A stretch of DNA of 41,959 nt from JAAYCI01 sp047972265 (GTDB lineage Bacteria; Bacillota; Clostridia; Oscillospirales; Ruminococcaceae). The position numbers and the translations under genes were made by a program. How positions within the stretch are numbered: the stretch's first letter is position 1; every line of letters begins with the position of its first letter. The notes below the pieces were generated by a model. That model made no database searches and was not told the DNA's origin. It saw only the letters and a list, made by a program, of their open reading frames with translations. Shown in pieces: positions 41,934 through 41,959 of this stretch. Location of the stretch: the NCBI GenBank assembly GCA_047972265.1, contig JBKEAM010000010.1, positions 1 through 41,959 on the forward strand, given 5' to 3'.

Positions 41934-41959
41934 TTAAATCCTCGCCAATATGCTCTTTA
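41934..41959 (-). CDS. Possible 3' end of an upstream gene (partial)
   Basis: On the minus strand a frame ending KSILARI-TAA stops at 41934, two bases before the TIM-like ATG. With only eight codons in the window it cannot be identified. The tight spacing would suit an operon. Confidence 0.25.

Noticed and set aside
1..41959. CRISPR arrays, insertion sequences, prophage, rRNA
   Set aside because: No repeat arrays, transposase or phage genes and no rRNA sequence were recognised on either strand.

Overview
The window looks like chromosomal DNA of a low-to-mid GC Firmicute, most likely a gut-type member of Clostridia (Oscillospirales/Ruminococcaceae-like). This is inference from: a single-chain GlyRS, LuxS, a water-forming NoxE-type NADH oxidase, a BMP-family nucleoside ABC importer, a LytTR-DUF3021 pair, BspA-type leucine-rich surface repeats, AGGAGG-type ribosome binding sites, and AT-rich intergenic regions with consensus sigma-A promoters. 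There is no rRNA, CRISPR array, insertion sequence or prophage.

Layout. 1-150: tRNA-Pro on the minus strand. 438-5505: four-gene nucleoside-type ABC importer (lipoprotein, two permeases, ATPase) with a consensus promoter, a long leader and an internal hairpin. 5691-6720: GNAT acetyltransferase and luxS. 6864-9260: class I amidotransferase (minus) and the NADH oxidase with a Rex-like operator. 9404-11065 (minus): DUF3021, LytTR regulator and pgsA. 11518-14863 (minus): MacB/FtsX-type ABC exporter with a frameshifted ATPase. 15128-19891: PhnS/FbpA-like ABC importer operon containing a cytosolic alkaline-phosphatase-superfamily hydrolase; its ATPase has a stop codon in the Walker A motif. 20136-20985: exported protein of unknown function. 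21091-23227 (minus): pyrophosphatase-like protein and a two-component system. 23559-27486 (minus): glyS, ppa and a zinc-dependent phospholipase C-like protein with a Lys/Ala/Pro/Glu-rich tail. 27789-29617: adaA-ogt-alkA alkylation-repair operon. 29739-31891: small proteins (PEBP lipoprotein, DUF1801, DUF2500, tail-anchored protein). 32000-36119 (minus): transglutaminase-like lipoprotein and LRR surface protein. 36695-40256 (minus): adenine permease and adenine deaminase. 40591-41959 (minus): YjbQ and a TIM-like isomerase.

Themes. Purine and nucleoside salvage appears twice (BMP importer; NCS2 permease plus adenine deaminase). Redox control is suggested by a Rex box over the nox start site. 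Alkylation repair is a compact three-gene operon. The transglutaminase/LRR pair is a cell-surface module.

The most striking feature is the number of interrupted genes. Frameshifts lie at or beside homopolymers in the GNAT, exporter ATPase, adaA and transglutaminase (two) genes, and in-frame stops lie in an ABC ATPase (TAA exactly at the Walker A lysine) and the LRR surface protein (TAG). Each can be repaired by one base. They could be assembly or sequencing errors, slipped-strand (phase-variable) states, or real decay; raw reads would decide. pgsA also appears to use an AUA start codon, which fits any of these readings.
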